From Mycolicibacterium boenickei (lineage in GTDB: Bacteria > Actinomycetota > Actinomycetes > Mycobacteriales > Mycobacteriaceae), in NCBI RefSeq assembly GCF_010731295.1, contig NZ_AP022579.1, positions 1,860,001 to 1,924,000 of the forward strand: a DNA stretch of 64,000 nt, written 5' to 3'. A model generated the notes under the pieces. It ran no database searches, was not told where the DNA came from, and saw only the letters and a program-made list of their open reading frames with translations. Below, one piece after another: positions 19,016-28,009 of the stretch (its first letter is position 1; each line of letters begins with the position of its first letter). The position numbers were made by a program, and so were the translations under genes.

Positions 19016-19073
19016 GTCTTCGACGGTAGCGCGCAAACATGGCAAATCGGTTGGAGCTGGTAGAGATGATCTG

Positions 19074-19745
19074 ATGAAAACCCGGGACCGACGGCTGATC
19101 GTGAGCGCGGTGGTGGCCGTCGCGGTGTACGCGGCGCTGTGGATCGGATACGTGATGCAGTGGACGTGGTTGGGCGACATCGACGCCGCCGGGTTGGCGG
19201 GTCCGTACCGGTACGGCGCGGCGCACCCGGCCTGGGTGACGGCGTGGGACGTGTTCTGCACGGTGCTCGGGCCGTTCGCGTTCCGGTTGCTGGCTCTGGT
19301 GATGATCGTCGTGGCGCTGATGCGTCGGCAGCGGCGGATCGCGCTGTTCTTGGTGCTGACCGTCGAGCTCAGCGCGGTGACGACCGAGCTGGCCAAGTTC
19401 CTGGTGGACCGTCCGCGTCCGGACACCGCGCTGGTCCACGCTCTCTCGACGTCGTTCCCGTCGGGGCACGCGCTGGGCGTGATGGTGTCGGTGCTGGCGC
19501 TGTTGGCCGTGGCGTGGCCCGGGATTCGCCCCCAGCTCCGAGGATGGTGGGTGGCCGCGGGTGTGCTCGTCATCGTGGCGATCGGGGTGGGACGCGTCGT
19601 CCTCAACGTCCATCACCCCTCCGACGTGGTGGCCGGCTGGGCCCTGGGCTTCGCCTGGTTCGCGGCGATCTACCTGCTGTACCCGCCGTATCCGGCGGTC
19701 ACGGCAGCGGACGGAACACCGGCAGCGCCCGGTAGCGCACGCTGA
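19074..19745 (+). CDS. PAP2-superfamily membrane phosphatase
   Basis: 223 residues from ATG 19074. Five to six transmembrane helices are apparent. The three acid-phosphatase motifs are KFLVDRPRPD, PSGHALG and GRVVLNVHHPSDVVAG, the last carrying the catalytic His and Asp. Family members dephosphorylate lipid phosphates such as phosphatidic acid, phosphatidylglycerol phosphate or polyprenyl pyrophosphate. The last 47 bases overlap the 3' end of the convergent PAP2-lipid kinase fusion. Confidence 0.9.
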   Translation: MKTRDRRLIVSAVVAVAVYAALWIGYVMQWTWLGDIDAAGLAGPYRYGAAHPAWVTAWDVFCTVLGPFAFRLLALVMIVVALMRRQRRIALFLVLTVELSAVTTELAKFLVDRPRPDTALVHALSTSFPSGHALGVMVSVLALLAVAWPGIRPQLRGWWVAAGVLVIVAIGVGRVVLNVHHPSDVVAGWALGFAWFAAIYLLYPPYPAVTAADGTPAAPGSAR

Positions 19746-21162
19746 AACTGGCCTCGCTGAGTGCCTCGCCGACCTCGCCGTCATGGGCCAGGGTGGTGGG
19801 CCCGTCGACCGCGACGAACCGGAACTCCGGAACCTGAAGCTCGTGATAGAGCGGGCTGCGTTCGAGCCGGCCCAGCGCCACGGCCGTCGCGATGCGTAGC
19901 CGGCTGAACCGCCGCCCGGTCTCCAGGATCCGCACGTCGATCAGCCCGTCATCGAGGCGCGGGCGCTGAGACGGGGCGAATCCGGACGGGAAATAGGTCG
20001 AGTTGCCCAGGAAGAACAACTCGGTCTCAAGGGTCTTGTCGTCGTAGCGGATCCGGACCGGGGCCTCCCGGCGCAGCGTGAGGTACAGCGCGTAGATCCC
20101 GGCCAACCGCTTGCCCATCCGATGCTCGAGCTTCTCCCGCGTTCGCACGTACTTCGGGTAGGCCCCGATGCTCGCGGTGTTGATCACCATGTGTTCCTCG
20201 TTGAGGCACACCAGGTCCACGTAGGCCGCAGAACCCTCGGCGATCGCCTTGACGGTCCGGGCCACCGTGTCGCAGCCGATGTCCTTGGCGAAGTGGTTGA
20301 AGGTCCCGCCGGGGAACACCGCCAGCGGAACACCGGTCTCGACGGCGATCCCGGCCGCACACGCCACCGTGCCGTCGCCGCCGCCCACGGCGAGCACATC
20401 GGTTCGTGCGGCGGTCTCCCGCAACACCGCCTCGATGTCGTCGTCACCGCCGAGCTCGATGATCTCGGCGTGGGGCAAGGACTTTCGGACCTCGTCGATG
20501 ATGCGCGCGCCGGTGCCATCGCCGGACGCGGGGTTGATGACGAGGGCGACGCCGGTGCCGTCCGGCCGGGGCTCGGTGCGGTAGCGCAGCGGATCGGATT
20601 TCGGCAGGGTCGCCGCCGGGATGGTGGGGACGACGCGGGCGCCGAGGACCGCGATGGCCGCGCCGATGCCGAATCCGGCGAACACGTCGCCGGGGTAGTG
20701 GGCACCGGTGGCGACCCGGGACAACCCCACCAGTCCGGCGAGCAGGGCCAGCGGCAGGCCGGCCGGCGCGGACTCGAGGCCGACACCCACGGCGAAGGCC
20801 GCGGCGCTGGCGGAGTGTCCCGACGGCAGCGAAGGTGATGTCGGCATCCGCCGGATTCGCCGGGCCACCGGAATCAGGCGGTGATCCGGCCGGGGCCGCC
20901 GCCAGATCCGCTTCGCCACCTGATTGGTCAGCAAGCTGGTCACCGCGAGGCTGACCACGCCGCGGGCGGCGCCCCGGCGTACCGACGCGCTGCCGACTAC
21001 GCCCAGGCCCGCCGCGATGGCGAACCACAGCTTGGAGTGGTCTGCGGCCCTGGTCAGCCGGGGCATCAGGCTGTCCAAGAGCGGGCTGGGTGACTCGGCG
21101 ACCGCCTCGAAGACCTCGCGGTCCAGAGTGCCCAAGCCCTTGCCGATCGCGCGCACGTCCAT
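19699..21162 (-). CDS. PAP2 phosphatase - diacylglycerol/sphingosine kinase-like fusion
   Basis: 487 residues from ATG 21162 (MDVRAIGKGLGTLDREVF). The N-terminal membrane PAP2 domain (about 1-190) has KRIWRRPRPD, SLPSGHSASAA and SRVATGAHYPGDVFAG. The C-terminal lipid-kinase catalytic domain (about 200-487) has INPASGDGTG and the nucleotide loop VGGGDGTVA. The protein could therefore both remove and add phosphate on lipids such as undecaprenyl phosphate or diacylglycerol. Which activity dominates cannot be told. It converges with a second PAP2 gene. Confidence 0.9.
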   Translation of the reverse strand: MDVRAIGKGLGTLDREVFEAVAESPSPLLDSLMPRLTRAADHSKLWFAIAAGLGVVGSASVRRGAARGVVSLAVTSLLTNQVAKRIWRRPRPDHRLIPVARRIRRMPTSPSLPSGHSASAAAFAVGVGLESAPAGLPLALLAGLVGLSRVATGAHYPGDVFAGFGIGAAIAVLGARVVPTIPAATLPKSDPLRYRTEPRPDGTGVALVINPASGDGTGARIIDEVRKSLPHAEIIELGGDDDIEAVLRETAARTDVLAVGGGDGTVACAAGIAVETGVPLAVFPGGTFNHFAKDIGCDTVARTVKAIAEGSAAYVDLVCLNEEHMVINTASIGAYPKYVRTREKLEHRMGKRLAGIYALYLTLRREAPVRIRYDDKTLETELFFLGNSTYFPSGFAPSQRPRLDDGLIDVRILETGRRFSRLRIATAVALGRLERSPLYHELQVPEFRFVAVDGPTTLAHDGEVGEALSEASFSVRYRALPVFRPLP

Positions 21163-21240
21163 GGCGCCAACGTAGCCGTCGCGACCGGATCGTGCTCCAA
21201 GCTTTATCCGGCCGAGAGGGGCGGCGACGAGGATGGACGG

Positions 21241-21894
21241 ATGCGCCGACTGCTCGCCCTGCTGTGTGCCGGGGTGCTGGCACTGGCATGCGCACCGGCG
21301 GCCGGCGCCGTCGACCCACCGTGGTTCGCGCAGTCCGTGGGCAACGCCACCCAGGTGATTTCGGTTGTCGGCGTGGGTGGTTCGAAAGCCAAGATGGATG
21401 TCTGGCAGCGTGGGCCCGCCGGCTGGCAACCGATCGGTGCCGGGATTCCGGCCAACATCGGCTCCAACGGAATGGCCCCGCAGACCCACGACGGTGAAAT
21501 GAAAACGCCCATGGGCGTTTTCAGCCTGGACTTCGCCTTCGGCACCGCGCCCAATCCCGGCGGTGGGCTGCAGTACGTCCAGGTCACGCCCGACCATTGG
21601 TGGGACGGCGACATGAAGAGCCCGACCTACAACACCATGCAGGTGTGCAAGAAGGCGCAGTGCCCGTTCAACACCGACCCGGCCAGCGGCACCGAGAACC
21701 TCCACATCACGGCCTACAAACACGCGATCGTGATGGGGGTGAACAAGGCGCGGGTGCCCGGCAACGGTGGCGCGTTCTTCGTGCACACCACCGATGGCGG
21801 TCCGACGGCGGGCTGCGTCGCGATCGACGACGCCACGTTGGTGAAGATCATGCAGTGGCTACGGCCGGGCGCCGTGATCGCCGTCGCGCAGTAG
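21241..21894 (+). CDS. Secreted L,D-transpeptidase-like (YkuD) protein, Rv0309-like
   Basis: 217 residues with a signal peptide (residues 1-23, cleavage after AGA). The conserved block HTTDGGPTAGCVAID contains the Cys and nearby His-Gly pattern of YkuD-type L,D-transpeptidases, and MKTPMGVFSLDFAFG matches the family's T-P-x-G segment. Such enzymes cross-link or modify peptidoglycan. The domain is an offshoot of the classic family, so catalysis is likely but unproven. It has its own promoter region of 78 bases from the divergent lipid kinase. Confidence 0.88.
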   Translation: MRRLLALLCAGVLALACAPAAGAVDPPWFAQSVGNATQVISVVGVGGSKAKMDVWQRGPAGWQPIGAGIPANIGSNGMAPQTHDGEMKTPMGVFSLDFAFGTAPNPGGGLQYVQVTPDHWWDGDMKSPTYNTMQVCKKAQCPFNTDPASGTENLHITAYKHAIVMGVNKARVPGNGGAFFVHTTDGGPTAGCVAIDDATLVKIMQWLRPGAVIAVAQ

Positions 21895-21895
21895 C

Positions 21896-22363
21896 TCAGA
21901 GATTCAGGGCGGCACCGGGTTCGAGTTTGAAGTTGAGCCCCTCCAGCGACAGCGTGGCGTCGTAGGTGCGGTCGTAGCCGGTGCTGCTGATCTTCCAACC
22001 GTCGGCGGTGCGGCGATAGGTGTCGTGATAGAACGCCGAGCCGAACAGCATGAAGTTCATGGCGGCAACGATCACGCGGTCCTGCAGATACCAGGTGGCG
22101 GTGGCCTCGTCGCCGTTCACCTCGATCTCGGGGTGGGCGACGCGGTGCTCGGTGATGACCTCGGGGCCCAGCGAGCTCTTCATGTACTCGACGAGTGAGT
22201 CGCGGTCGGTGAAGTGCAGCGTCTTGCCCATGGACTGCCCGTAGTCGCCTTTGATGTCCTCGGTCAGGGTGTCGGCGAACTCGTCCCAGTGCTTGGTGTC
22301 CAGCGCTCGCAGGTACCGGTACTTGACTTGCTTGATGTCGTCGATGTCACCCATGCCCGACAT
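21896..22363 (-). CDS. SnoaL/NTF2-like protein (Rv0310c-like)
   Basis: 155 residues of the cone-shaped alpha+beta NTF2 fold: VKYRYLRALDTKHWDEFADTL, then beta-rich segments ending SSTGYDRTYDATLSLEG. Members include polyketide cyclases, dehydratases and steroid isomerases. The particular reaction is unknown. It converges on the L,D-transpeptidase-like gene with a one-base gap. Start ATG 22363; a second in-frame ATG lies at 22354. Confidence 0.85.
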   Translation of the reverse strand: MSGMGDIDDIKQVKYRYLRALDTKHWDEFADTLTEDIKGDYGQSMGKTLHFTDRDSLVEYMKSSLGPEVITEHRVAHPEIEVNGDEATATWYLQDRVIVAAMNFMLFGSAFYHDTYRRTADGWKISSTGYDRTYDATLSLEGLNFKLEPGAALNL

Positions 22364-22404
22364 TGGAGCACACCGGCCGGAGCGGGCGTGGCGCTATCCC
22401 GACG

Positions 22405-23913
22405 CTATCCGGAACGGGTGAGGTCTCGGGTTGCCGGGCCCTCGATCAGGGTGCCGTCGGGAGCAAATCGCGAGCCGTGCAGCGGGCAGTCCCAGGACTT
22501 GTCCGCGTCGTTCCAATTCACGATGCCGCCCAGGTGAGGGCACACCGGCGACACGGTGCGTTCGACTCCGTCGACCACGCTGTGTGCCTCCAGATGCCAC
22601 GGCGGCCCGGTGACCACGCCACAGTCTTCTGCGGCGGCGGTACCGATGCGGGTAAGCGGGGCGATCCAGCCCTTGGCCAGATTCAATCCGACCGTCAAGT
22701 TGGCCTGCACCGCGGTGGTGAGCCCGGACAGTTCGTGCGGACTCCAGCTCGCGAAGGCTTCGGCCCAGTCCATCCGACCGCCCAAGATGCGGCCGGCCAA
22801 GGCCAGCGCGGCAGCCACCCCGTTGGTCATCCCCCATTTGTCGAAACCCGTTGCCACCAGGATCTCTTCGCGCCTGGGAAGAATCGGGCCGACGTAGGGG
22901 AGCCCGTCGATGGGGGCGTAGTCCTGCGCGGACCAGAAGTGGGTCCGGACGGCGCCGGGCCAGTGCATCGTGGCCCAGGCCTCGAGTTCGTCGACGGCTG
23001 AGGCGGGGTCGCTGCTGCGGCCCACCGGATGCCCGGCCCCACCGACGATGAGCCGTTCGCCGTCAGCGGTCGGAGCCGAACGTGTTGAGCGCGAGGGGGA
23101 ATCGGTCGAGATGAACATGCCGCGGGTGATATCGCCGGGTACCTGGAACGCCATGCAGTAGGACCGGTGGGGACTCAGTCGGGCGAAGAACCCGCCCCGG
23201 TCCAGGATCGGTACACCGGTGGCCAGGACGCACCGGTTGGCCAGAACGTCGAGTTCGGTGCCGGCACTGGTCTGCACCCCCAGTCTCAGGCGAGCGCCGC
23301 CGTCGTGGCTGACGCGTTGCACTCTGGCGCCTTCGACCAGGCGCCCCTCGCGTTCGTGGAGTTCGGCGGTCAGCTGGTCCAGGAATGGCATGGGGTCGAA
23401 TTGGGCTTGATCGGCCAACCGGACTCCGCCGTGGAAGGGGAAGGGGACGTCGGCGTCGTCGACCCATTCGACATCCAGGCCCGCGGTCTGGCAGGCCTTC
23501 AACTCGGCCTTGGCCTTCGCGACGCCGCGAGGTGACTGCGCGTAGGTGTAGGCATCCTCGCGCTGCAGGCCGATCCCGCGCTGGGCGCAGTAGTCGATCA
23601 GCCACTGCTGCCCTTCACGGTTGCCTTGGATGTACTGCCGAGCCACCTCCGGTGAATGCTTGGCCACGATGTCGGTCATCCGGGTGCCTTGCAGCAGGCT
23701 GATCTTCGCGGTGGTGTTTCCGGTGGCGCCGGCGCCCGCGGTGCGGGCCTCCAGGACCAGGACGTCCCGCCCGGCGCGCGCCAGCAGGACGGCGGTGACC
23801 AGTCCGGTGATCCCAGCGCCCACCACGACGACGTCGGCGGTCCGCTCGGATTCCTCGGCGAGGGTGGGCACGATCCGGTGCTCCGGGCGGTCGGCGAGCC
23901 AGAGGGATGTCAT
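22405..23913 (-). CDS. FAD-dependent oxidoreductase with C-terminal Rieske [2Fe-2S] domain
   Basis: 502 residues from ATG 23913 (MTSLWLADRPEHR). The N-terminal Rossmann motif is VVVGAGITGLVTA, in a DadA/glycine-oxidase-type fold to about residue 400. The C-terminus is a Rieske domain with the cluster ligands in CPHLGG and CPLHGSRF. Such fusions oxidise amines or related substrates with electron transfer through the Rieske centre. The true substrate is unknown. A longer reading frame to 23994 adds a non-conserved leader. Confidence 0.9.
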   Translation of the reverse strand: MTSLWLADRPEHRIVPTLAEESERTADVVVVGAGITGLVTAVLLARAGRDVLVLEARTAGAGATGNTTAKISLLQGTRMTDIVAKHSPEVARQYIQGNREGQQWLIDYCAQRGIGLQREDAYTYAQSPRGVAKAKAELKACQTAGLDVEWVDDADVPFPFHGGVRLADQAQFDPMPFLDQLTAELHEREGRLVEGARVQRVSHDGGARLRLGVQTSAGTELDVLANRCVLATGVPILDRGGFFARLSPHRSYCMAFQVPGDITRGMFISTDSPSRSTRSAPTADGERLIVGGAGHPVGRSSDPASAVDELEAWATMHWPGAVRTHFWSAQDYAPIDGLPYVGPILPRREEILVATGFDKWGMTNGVAAALALAGRILGGRMDWAEAFASWSPHELSGLTTAVQANLTVGLNLAKGWIAPLTRIGTAAAEDCGVVTGPPWHLEAHSVVDGVERTVSPVCPHLGGIVNWNDADKSWDCPLHGSRFAPDGTLIEGPATRDLTRSG

Positions 23914-24329
23914 GGAGGTGGCTGTACCCGCAGGCAGGAAAGCCAAACGTGTACCTGCGGTGTGCCTCCGGCCGCCGTAGAAGTATTGATGCAAAACGGC
24001 TTTGGGTCACGACCTCTTCGGGCGCGAGGACCACTCCCGGGCACTGTGGCGAATGTGTAGGTTTTTGCGGCGAAGAGGCGGTGGCGGGCTCCAGAAGCTG
24101 CACGCTCGCTGCAGGGATTGGGAATCGGTACACCCAGTCCGACGCGGCGGCCTGAGATGGTTGCCGGGTCGTCTAATTAACGATCATCTGAGGTAACCAC
24201 CCTTGTTCCTGTGCGTGGCATTAGCGTTGCTGGCGCAATCAAAGCCATACTGGCGGAACGCGCTTGGCGGCGGTCTCACGGAGTGTCAGACTGCTCCGGC
24301 GCCCCGCGGCGGCTATCGTGGCGTGCGTT
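23914..24329. other. Intergenic region upstream of the Rv0312-like gene
   Basis: This 416-base divergent gap contains no convincing gene. A 7-base inverted repeat (CCGCAGG at 23928-23934 and CCTGCGG at 23954-23960) lies just upstream of the oxidoreductase start. A TATCGT at 24314-24319 fits the mycobacterial -10 pattern TANNNT and would place transcription start only a few bases before the ATG at 24330. An AT-rich patch (CTAATTAACGATC) is at about 24174-24186. Confidence 0.4.
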
Positions 24330-26177
24330 ATGAGCGGCCCGTTGGGGTTGTCGATCGGGACCACCAACTTGGTTGCGGCGCGCGTCGGCAATCAACCTGT
24401 CAGCCGGCGTTCGGTGTTGACCTTGTCGACCGACCGGACGCCGCAAGTCGGCATGCCCGAATCCGGTTCCGGCGTCACGTTGAGCGGCTTCGTCGAGCGG
24501 GTCGGCGATCCGGTGCCGCTCGTTGCGCCTGACGGCGCCTCCTATCCCGCTGACACGCTGCTGGTCGAGGCGCTCGACGCGATGGTGGAACTCGCCGGCG
24601 GATCCTCCGATCAGTTGGCCATCGCTGTTCCCGCGCACTGGGGAGCGCCCACGCTGCGCGCTCTGCGCAATGCGCTGCGCACCAATCCGAGCTTCTCCCG
24701 CGACGGACGTCCGCCGCGACTGGTTCCCGATGCCGTCGCCTCCCTGGCCGCCCTGCGCGCCAATCCGGGCTTGCCGCCCAACGGTGTGGTCGCCCTGCTG
24801 GACTTCGGCGGTGGCGGGACCAGCATCACGCTGGCCGATGCCGCAGCGGGCTTCGAGCCGATCGACGAGACCACCCGTTATCCCGATTTCTCCGGCGACC
24901 AGATCGACCAGGCTCTGCTGACGCATGTCCTCGACGGCGTGACCCAGGCCGGCGGAATCGATCCGGCAGGCACTGCGGCGGTCGGATCGCTGACCCGGTT
25001 GCGTGAGGAATGCCGTCAGGCCAAGGAGCGGCTGTCGGCGGACACCGCGACCGATCTGGTGGTCGAACTGCCCGGCTATTCGGCCACCGTGCGGGTGACA
25101 CGCACCGAACTCGAGTCGTTGATGCAAGCTCCACTGGCCGGCGCATTGGAGGCGCTGGAAAAAGCGTTGGAGCGCAACGGGATCAGTTGGCAGGCCGTCT
25201 CGGCGGTGGTGACGATCGGTGGCGGTGCCAGCATTCCTCTGGTCACTCAACGGCTTTCGGAACACTCTCAGGCCGTGGTGGTGACGACGCCTCAGCCCGC
25301 GCTGGACGCCGCGATCGGTGCGGCACTGTCCGCCGCCTACCTCGCCGACGCCGACGCGCAAACCGGTGTGGCGCCCACCCTGGGTGCGGCGGCGGTGGTG
25401 CCGCCAGTCGAAATACCTTCCGGCGCAGGGGGTTCTGAGGGCTCCTCGACCTTCCGCGCGCTGGCCTGGTCCGAGGACGACGCCGACGACGACGTGGTGC
25501 CCTACACGGGTCCTGACCTGGTGGACTCCTACGGCAGCGAGACCGCCGCTCGGCCGGCCGTCCAGTACGTCCCGCCGACCGGTCCGATCGAACAGCCGGG
25601 CGGAGGCTGGCAGCGGTTGCCGTTGACGGTCTTCGTGGTGGCCGCGGCGTTGGTCGTCGTCGCCATCGGTGGGGTCACCTATGCCCTGACCAGTGCGACG
25701 GGCACGGCGCCGAGTTCCGAGGTCAAGCCGCCCGAGCCCAAGCCGTTGCCCCCGCAGGAAGTGGCGCCCAGTCCGGTCGAGGCCCCGCCGCCGGCCCCGG
25801 TCGAGCCGCCGCCCGCGCCCGAGCCGGTGACGCAAGCCCCGCCGCCGGTCACCGTGACCCAGGCTCCGCCGCCGCCGCCGGTGACGGAGACGCGCGTCGT
25901 CACGCAGACGACCACGCCCCCTCCCGTCACGACCACAACAACCACGACGACAACGACCACCACCACAACGACTACGCCACCGACCACCACCACCACGACG
26001 GTGCCGACCACGACCACCACGACGACGAATCCGATGACGACGACGTACGTCACCGTGCCGTTCGTCCCGGTGCCGATTCCGATCCAGGTGCCGAACCGGG
26101 GTGAGACGCAGCAGCCCCAGCAGCCGCAGTATCCGTACCAGCAGCAGCCGCAGTATCCGTACCAGCCCTATCCGTAG
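24330..26177 (+). CDS. Actin-fold N-domain, single-pass membrane protein with Pro/Thr-rich tail (Rv0312-like)
   Basis: 615 residues from ATG 24330 (MSGPLGLSIGTTNLVAARVG). Residues 1-345 resemble an Hsp70/actin-type ATPase fold (LSIGTTNLVAA, VALLDFGGGGTSITLADA, VVTIGGGASIPLVTQRLSE). One transmembrane helix follows at about residues 432-454. The tail is Pro-rich, then has a Thr tract of roughly 40 residues, and ends in QQPQYPYQ repeats. Nucleotide binding is an inference from the fold. The topology suggests a cytosolic ATPase-like sensor with an extracytoplasmic wall-spanning tail. Two further proteins of similar design lie at 52.9 and 56.4 kb. Confidence 0.85.
   Translation: MSGPLGLSIGTTNLVAARVGNQPVSRRSVLTLSTDRTPQVGMPESGSGVTLSGFVERVGDPVPLVAPDGASYPADTLLVEALDAMVELAGGSSDQLAIAVPAHWGAPTLRALRNALRTNPSFSRDGRPPRLVPDAVASLAALRANPGLPPNGVVALLDFGGGGTSITLADAAAGFEPIDETTRYPDFSGDQIDQALLTHVLDGVTQAGGIDPAGTAAVGSLTRLREECRQAKERLSADTATDLVVELPGYSATVRVTRTELESLMQAPLAGALEALEKALERNGISWQAVSAVVTIGGGASIPLVTQRLSEHSQAVVVTTPQPALDAAIGAALSAAYLADADAQTGVAPTLGAAAVVPPVEIPSGAGGSEGSSTFRALAWSEDDADDDVVPYTGPDLVDSYGSETAARPAVQYVPPTGPIEQPGGGWQRLPLTVFVVAAALVVVAIGGVTYALTSATGTAPSSEVKPPEPKPLPPQEVAPSPVEAPPPAPVEPPPAPEPVTQAPPPVTVTQAPPPPPVTETRVVTQTTTPPPVTTTTTTTTTTTTTTTTPPTTTTTTVPTTTTTTTNPMTTTYVTVPFVPVPIPIQVPNRGETQQPQQPQYPYQQQPQYPYQPYP
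25908..26061 (+). repeat. Low-complexity ACN-codon (poly-Thr) tract
   Basis: Within the Rv0312-like gene a stretch of almost pure Thr codons (ACC/ACG/ACA/ACT), interrupted by a few Pro codons, encodes a Thr tract. Codons vary, so it is selected at protein level rather than being a pure DNA microsatellite. O-mannosylation of such Thr-rich tails is common in mycobacteria (inference). Confidence 0.8.
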
Positions 26178-26347
26178 GGTTCGTTGCTGACGCTGCGCTG
26201 AACGGTACTTGCCGATGGTTGTGGCGAAAGATCCGCTCTGGTGCCGATTCGCTCGTTCAGCAGCGCTGGGACCTAGTCCGCTCGGATTGAAAAGTGTTGT
26301 GCGCATTGTCAATACAGTGAGTTGACGGCGGCGTAACGTCACCGGCC
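26178..26347. promoter_or_regulatory. Intergenic region upstream of the PE-PPE-domain gene
   Basis: A 170-base gap between co-oriented genes. It holds a TTGTGCGCATTGTCAATACAG segment close to the start of the next gene, possibly a promoter, but no clear -10/-35 pair was assigned. Confidence 0.3.
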
Positions 26348-27934
26348 ATGGTGGGAATGGGTGGGGCCAAGCCAGTTCAGAAGTTCGCGATGGTGGGTGC
26401 GGCCGCGGTCGTGGCCACGGCATTGACCGTAGGTACCGCGGTGCCGCCGGTGGCGCCTGTCGCCGAGGCTGCCTACGGGGTGTTCACCACCGGACCGTTG
26501 TTCGGTGCACTCGACGCGGTGGGTGTCGACATCAACGACCTGCTACCCGATGAGGTGCAGGCGATCCTCGACCCGCTCGGCGTGGACATCGTCAACATCC
26601 CGTCGAACTCGGTGGCCATCAACAACGCGGTCAACGACATCAGTTTTGTCGCACCGCCGCTCATCAACAGCAGGGCCGGCGTAGTGGTCGGCTTCGGCCT
26701 CGGCTCGTACCAGGCGACGCGGGCCTATCAGGCGCTGCGGTCGAGCGCGCAGGGTGATACCTGGGAAGGCTACGACGCGCTGGAGCCTGGTCCCGTCGTG
26801 TTGGGGCGACAACGCACCAACACCACCAACCTGGTTCTGGTCTTGATCCGCAACCCCAGTCGGCCCAACGGTGGTCTGTTCGCCCGGTTCGCCCCGGTTG
26901 CGGATCTGTTCGGGGTCGACACAGTGACCCCGCCGGGCGGGCGCGTGCCGGACCCGGCCACGGGCATCGACCTGAACACCGCGACAGTGGACGTCACCTG
27001 GGCCTATGACGTGCTGTCGGATGCGCCCGTCACGCTCAATCCGGTCTCATGGGCGAATTCCATTGCCGCGTCGATCTTCCTGACGAATGTGCTCGGCGGA
27101 GTCGAGATCAAGGGTGATGCTCCGAACGACGTCCTCCTGAACGTCGGCGCAATACTCGCAGGGACCCTGATCGACGTCACGCCGACCGGCGGGAGCTATT
27201 ACCTGACCGCGGTGCCCAACGACCTGGCACTGCTGGAGCCCATGCGCCTGCCGGTGCGGGTGATCAACGCCGTGACGGGCTGGAATCTCGACACCCCGCT
27301 GGCTGACGCAATCCAGCCCGCGCTCCAGATCCTCGTCGACATCGGCTATTCCGACGTGGTGCGCGAGCCGGACGGGACGTACCACCGCACGTACGACACC
27401 GCGGGTGACCCGACCCCCTTGCTCTCGGAGTTCCCGTTGGACTCGCCGGCCGAGTACCTGCGGGTTCCCGGGGATGTCGCTCGTGCGCTGGTGCGTGGGT
27501 TCCGCGACGAGTTCCTGCCCGGTGCGCCCGACGCGGACGATCCGGCACCGGAAATCACTGCCCCGCTTGCTATTACGGACGCCTCGGAACCGCCGGCGCA
27601 GAAGCTCGCGCAGCCGGACGAGAAGGCGCCGGTGCAGGCGGAGGAACGGCAATCGACGCCGCTTCGCAACCCGGCGAGATCCGCGGTGAAAGACGTCCGC
27701 ACGCAGGTTCGCAACGCGGCCAAGGGTGTCCGTGCACAGGTGGACAAGGCCGCCGATGACGTTCGGGCCGCGGTCAAGAAGGTGGTCCGGGGTGGCACGT
27801 CCGAGGCGGACGAGTCGAAGGCCACCGAGTCGAAGGCCACCGAGGCGAAGACCACCCAGTCGAAGCCCGCCAAGGCGAAGACCGCCGACAAGTCCGTCAG
27901 CAAGAAGTCTGCCGCTGCCTCGGCAGACGACTGA
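26348..27934 (+). CDS. Secreted PE-PPE-domain-like protein with Lys/Ala-rich tail
   Basis: 528 residues. A signal-like hydrophobic segment (about 14-38) is followed by a domain resembling the PE-PPE alpha/beta-hydrolase domain: VVVGFGLGSYQATRAYQAL, then LIRNPSRPNGGLFARF. In active PE-PPE domains the elbow is G-Y-S-Q-x; here the Ser position reads Gly (GFGLGS), so hydrolytic activity is doubtful. No PE or PPE N-domain is present. The C-terminal 120 residues are Lys/Ala-rich with five tandem five-residue units (ESKAT-type), resembling nucleic-acid- or wall-binding tails. Start ATG 26348. Confidence 0.7.
   Translation: MVGMGGAKPVQKFAMVGAAAVVATALTVGTAVPPVAPVAEAAYGVFTTGPLFGALDAVGVDINDLLPDEVQAILDPLGVDIVNIPSNSVAINNAVNDISFVAPPLINSRAGVVVGFGLGSYQATRAYQALRSSAQGDTWEGYDALEPGPVVLGRQRTNTTNLVLVLIRNPSRPNGGLFARFAPVADLFGVDTVTPPGGRVPDPATGIDLNTATVDVTWAYDVLSDAPVTLNPVSWANSIAASIFLTNVLGGVEIKGDAPNDVLLNVGAILAGTLIDVTPTGGSYYLTAVPNDLALLEPMRLPVRVINAVTGWNLDTPLADAIQPALQILVDIGYSDVVREPDGTYHRTYDTAGDPTPLLSEFPLDSPAEYLRVPGDVARALVRGFRDEFLPGAPDADDPAPEITAPLAITDASEPPAQKLAQPDEKAPVQAEERQSTPLRNPARSAVKDVRTQVRNAAKGVRAQVDKAADDVRAAVKKVVRGGTSEADESKATESKATEAKTTQSKPAKAKTADKSVSKKSAAASADD
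27812..27886 (+). repeat. Five 15-bp tandem units encoding ESKAT-type repeats
   Basis: Five consecutive 15-base units, beginning with two identical copies of GAGTCGAAGGCCACC, encode ESKAT, ESKAT, EAKTT, QSKPA and KAKTA. Similarity decays to the right, which suggests local expansion by slippage. Confidence 0.8.
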
Positions 27935-28009
27935 CCGGCCCCGGCTCGGGGAATGTGCTGCCGAGCCATCGACTCGGCTGTACCTTTCGATCAACAATCG
28001 GGAGGCACT

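Noticed and set aside
19016..19606. N-terminal extension of the hypothetical gene at 18533
   Set aside because: It runs antisense through the PAP2 gene and has low-complexity sequence; ATG 19015 gives a compact protein.
21163..21786. N-terminal extension of the PAP2-kinase fusion
   Set aside because: It is antisense to the L,D-transpeptidase-like gene, which has a clear signal peptide and active-site motif.
25908..26061. ACN tract as a DNA microsatellite or CRISPR-like repeat
   Set aside because: Codons vary, there is no spacer pattern, and it lies within a coding frame.
24276..26423. Long open frame of about 715 codons on the minus strand opposite the Rv0312-like gene
   Set aside because: It is rich in Arg/Gly, has no motif, and is the shadow of the Pro/Thr-rich gene on the other strand, whose codon use keeps the antisense frame free of stops.
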